Translations under genes and position numbers: made by a program
Notes under the pieces: generated by a model
Database searches by the model: none
What the model was told of the DNA's origin: nothing
What the model saw: only the letters and a program-made list of their open reading frames with translations
Shown: one piece after another, positions 6,883-7,804 of the stretch
How positions within the stretch are numbered: the stretch's first letter is position 1
Layout: each line of letters starts with the position of its first letter
Source: Altererythrobacter sp.
GTDB taxonomy: Bacteria; Pseudomonadota; Alphaproteobacteria; Sphingomonadales; Sphingomonadaceae
Direction: 5' to 3'
DNA: 7,804 nt
NCBI GenBank assembly: GCA_023299945.1
Contig: JALZVZ010000316.1
Location: 1 to 7,804 of the forward strand

Positions 6883-7804
6883 TTATTGGAACCACGGGCC
6901 TGTAATCGCTAAAGTTTTGGTCGGCGCGTAAGCGTTTACGAATAGCCATTTTCCGTCGGGCGAGAAGCACCCACCTGCAAGCTCTGTCTGCATGGTCAGT
7001 TTGGCAAAGTCATACGGTCGCCCTTCTGGTGTGATCCCGCGCAAGTGGTTGTCGACGACATCTGTGTATTGATCTTCGCACACGATCAGGTGGCCATTGG
7101 GCGCAACACAAAGGTTGTCGCCATAGTTAAACTGATCTTCGCTCTCGCTTTCGAAGAACAGCTCGACCCGATCTGAGCCAGCGCCTCGGCCTGGCACTAG
7201 CCGGAAAATCTGGCCAAGCTTTTTCGCGCCGCCACTGGTCGAGCAGAAGAACAGATCATCTGTACCCATGTGGATGCCTTCCCCCCGCGCGATCAAGCTA
7301 GCGCCCTGGGCGGCCGCGCGGCTGCGTAGGTCTTCTGCTGGAGCCTCCACATCATCAAGATCAATCCACCGCACCGGATAGGAGTGGTTCATCGGCATCG
7401 CTCCTGTGCCAGAATCCGGCCAGTTGCGCGTATCTGCCAGTCCGTCGATCACCATCGCTTGCAACCTTCCGCCATCTGCGAGCCTACTTGGGGTAATGGG
7501 CAGGAAGCGATAGAGAACGCCATCATTGCGGTCCTCGGTCATATAGACGAAACCTGTCTGCGGATCGACACAAGCGGCCTCGTGATTAAAGCGGCCCATC
7601 GCCCGCAGCGGAACTGGATCGACTAAGCCTGTTGCATTTCCAGGCACTTCGAAGACCCAGCCATGATTAACCGCGAGTCCCTCGCCATAGCGCTGGCCCG
7701 GACCCGTTGGTGCTTCTTCGCACGTTAGCCAGCTGCCCCAAGGAGTGACGCCGCCAGAGCAATTACGGATCGTTCCGCCAAGGGTTCGAAACTGCCGTTT
7801 GACT
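6883..7804 (-). CDS. PhoX/DUF839 family protein (probable secreted phosphatase-like beta-propeller), C-terminal part; N-terminus lies off the right edge
   Basis: The frame is open from the right edge (first full codon at 7803) to a TAA at 6883, giving 306 residues. Counting from the edge, the visible family marks are: GGTIRNCSGGVTPWGSWL (9-26) followed by TCEE (27-30), GRFNHEAA (70-77), YMTEDR (87-92), RGEGIHM (173-179), two propeller-blade strands around NLCVAPNGHLIVCED (230-244), AGGCFSPDGKWLFVN (276-290) and the terminal TLAITGPW (297-304). These match the PhoX family (PF05787), whose studied members are calcium- and iron-dependent alkaline phosphatases, usually exported by Tat. The Cys and Glu residues in NCSGG and TCEE are in the right place for metal binding, but I cannot assign each ligand. 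A GTG at 7647 is in frame but internal, since conserved family sequence continues upstream of it. Substrate is unproven: many DUF839 proteins are uncharacterised. The signal peptide and start are outside the window. Confidence 0.9.
   Translation of the reverse strand, partial: VKRQFRTLGGTIRNCSGGVTPWGSWLTCEEAPTGPGQRYGEGLAVNHGWVFEVPGNATGLVDPVPLRAMGRFNHEAACVDPQTGFVYMTEDRNDGVLYRFLPITPSRLADGGRLQAMVIDGLADTRNWPDSGTGAMPMNHSYPVRWIDLDDVEAPAEDLRSRAAAQGASLIARGEGIHMGTDDLFFCSTSGGAKKLGQIFRLVPGRGAGSDRVELFFESESEDQFNYGDNLCVAPNGHLIVCEDQYTDVVDNHLRGITPEGRPYDFAKLTMQTELAGGCFSPDGKWLFVNAYAPTKTLAITGPWFQ

Noticed and set aside
7645..7647. GTG as the start of the PhoX-like gene
   Set aside because: The frame continues open to the window edge, and the upstream 52 residues contain conserved family sequence (GGTIRNCSGG, TPWGSWL, TCEE). 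The gene is 5'-truncated by the window, not short.
1..7804. Mobile element, CRISPR array, tRNA or frameshifted gene
   Set aside because: No direct-repeat array, transposase motif, terminal repeats, cloverleaf or interrupted frame was found. All five main genes read through without a break.

Overview
This window looks like ordinary chromosomal DNA from an alphaproteobacterium, most likely Sphingomonadales and perhaps close to Erythrobacter. That placement is an inference. It rests on moderate GC content, dense gene packing, and the mix of an intracellular PHA depolymerase, an MsbA-related ABC exporter, exported M13 and M1 metallopeptidases and a PhoX/DUF839 protein. I see no tRNA, rRNA, CRISPR array, transposase, integrase or phage gene.

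Layout, left to right. (1) Positions 1-1139, minus strand: the N-terminal 379 codons of an exported M13 (neprilysin/PepO-type) zinc endopeptidase, cut by the left edge before its catalytic domain. (2) Positions 1300-3192, minus strand: a complete 630-residue half-size ABC exporter with membrane and ATPase domains fused. (3) Positions 3193-3370: a divergent control region with a 17-bp palindrome, ATTGTGC-GTT-GCACAAT. (4) Positions 3371-4618, plus strand: an intracellular Cys-type polyhydroxyalkanoate depolymerase (PhaZ) that starts with TTG. (5) Positions 4619-4740: a short convergent gap with a strong structured inverted repeat. (6) Positions 4741-6720, minus strand: a complete lipoprotein M1 aminopeptidase of the leukotriene A4 hydrolase type. 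(7) Positions 6721-6882: a gap with an A/T-rich stretch and a leader hairpin. (8) Positions 6883-7804, minus strand: the C-terminal 306 residues of a PhoX/DUF839 protein, open at the right edge.

The genes do not form one obvious pathway. phaZ mobilises stored carbon inside the cell. The three predicted or likely exported enzymes (M13, M1, PhoX-like) act on peptides and probably phosphoesters outside the cytoplasm. The ABC protein is an exporter of unknown substrate. No gap reaches 300 bases. The observations most worth checking are the palindrome between the ABC gene and phaZ (possibly a PhaR-type operator), the phaZ start site, and the conserved LTA4H-like substrate site in the M1 lipoprotein. 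I found no evidence for a novel defence, mobile or biosynthetic system here.
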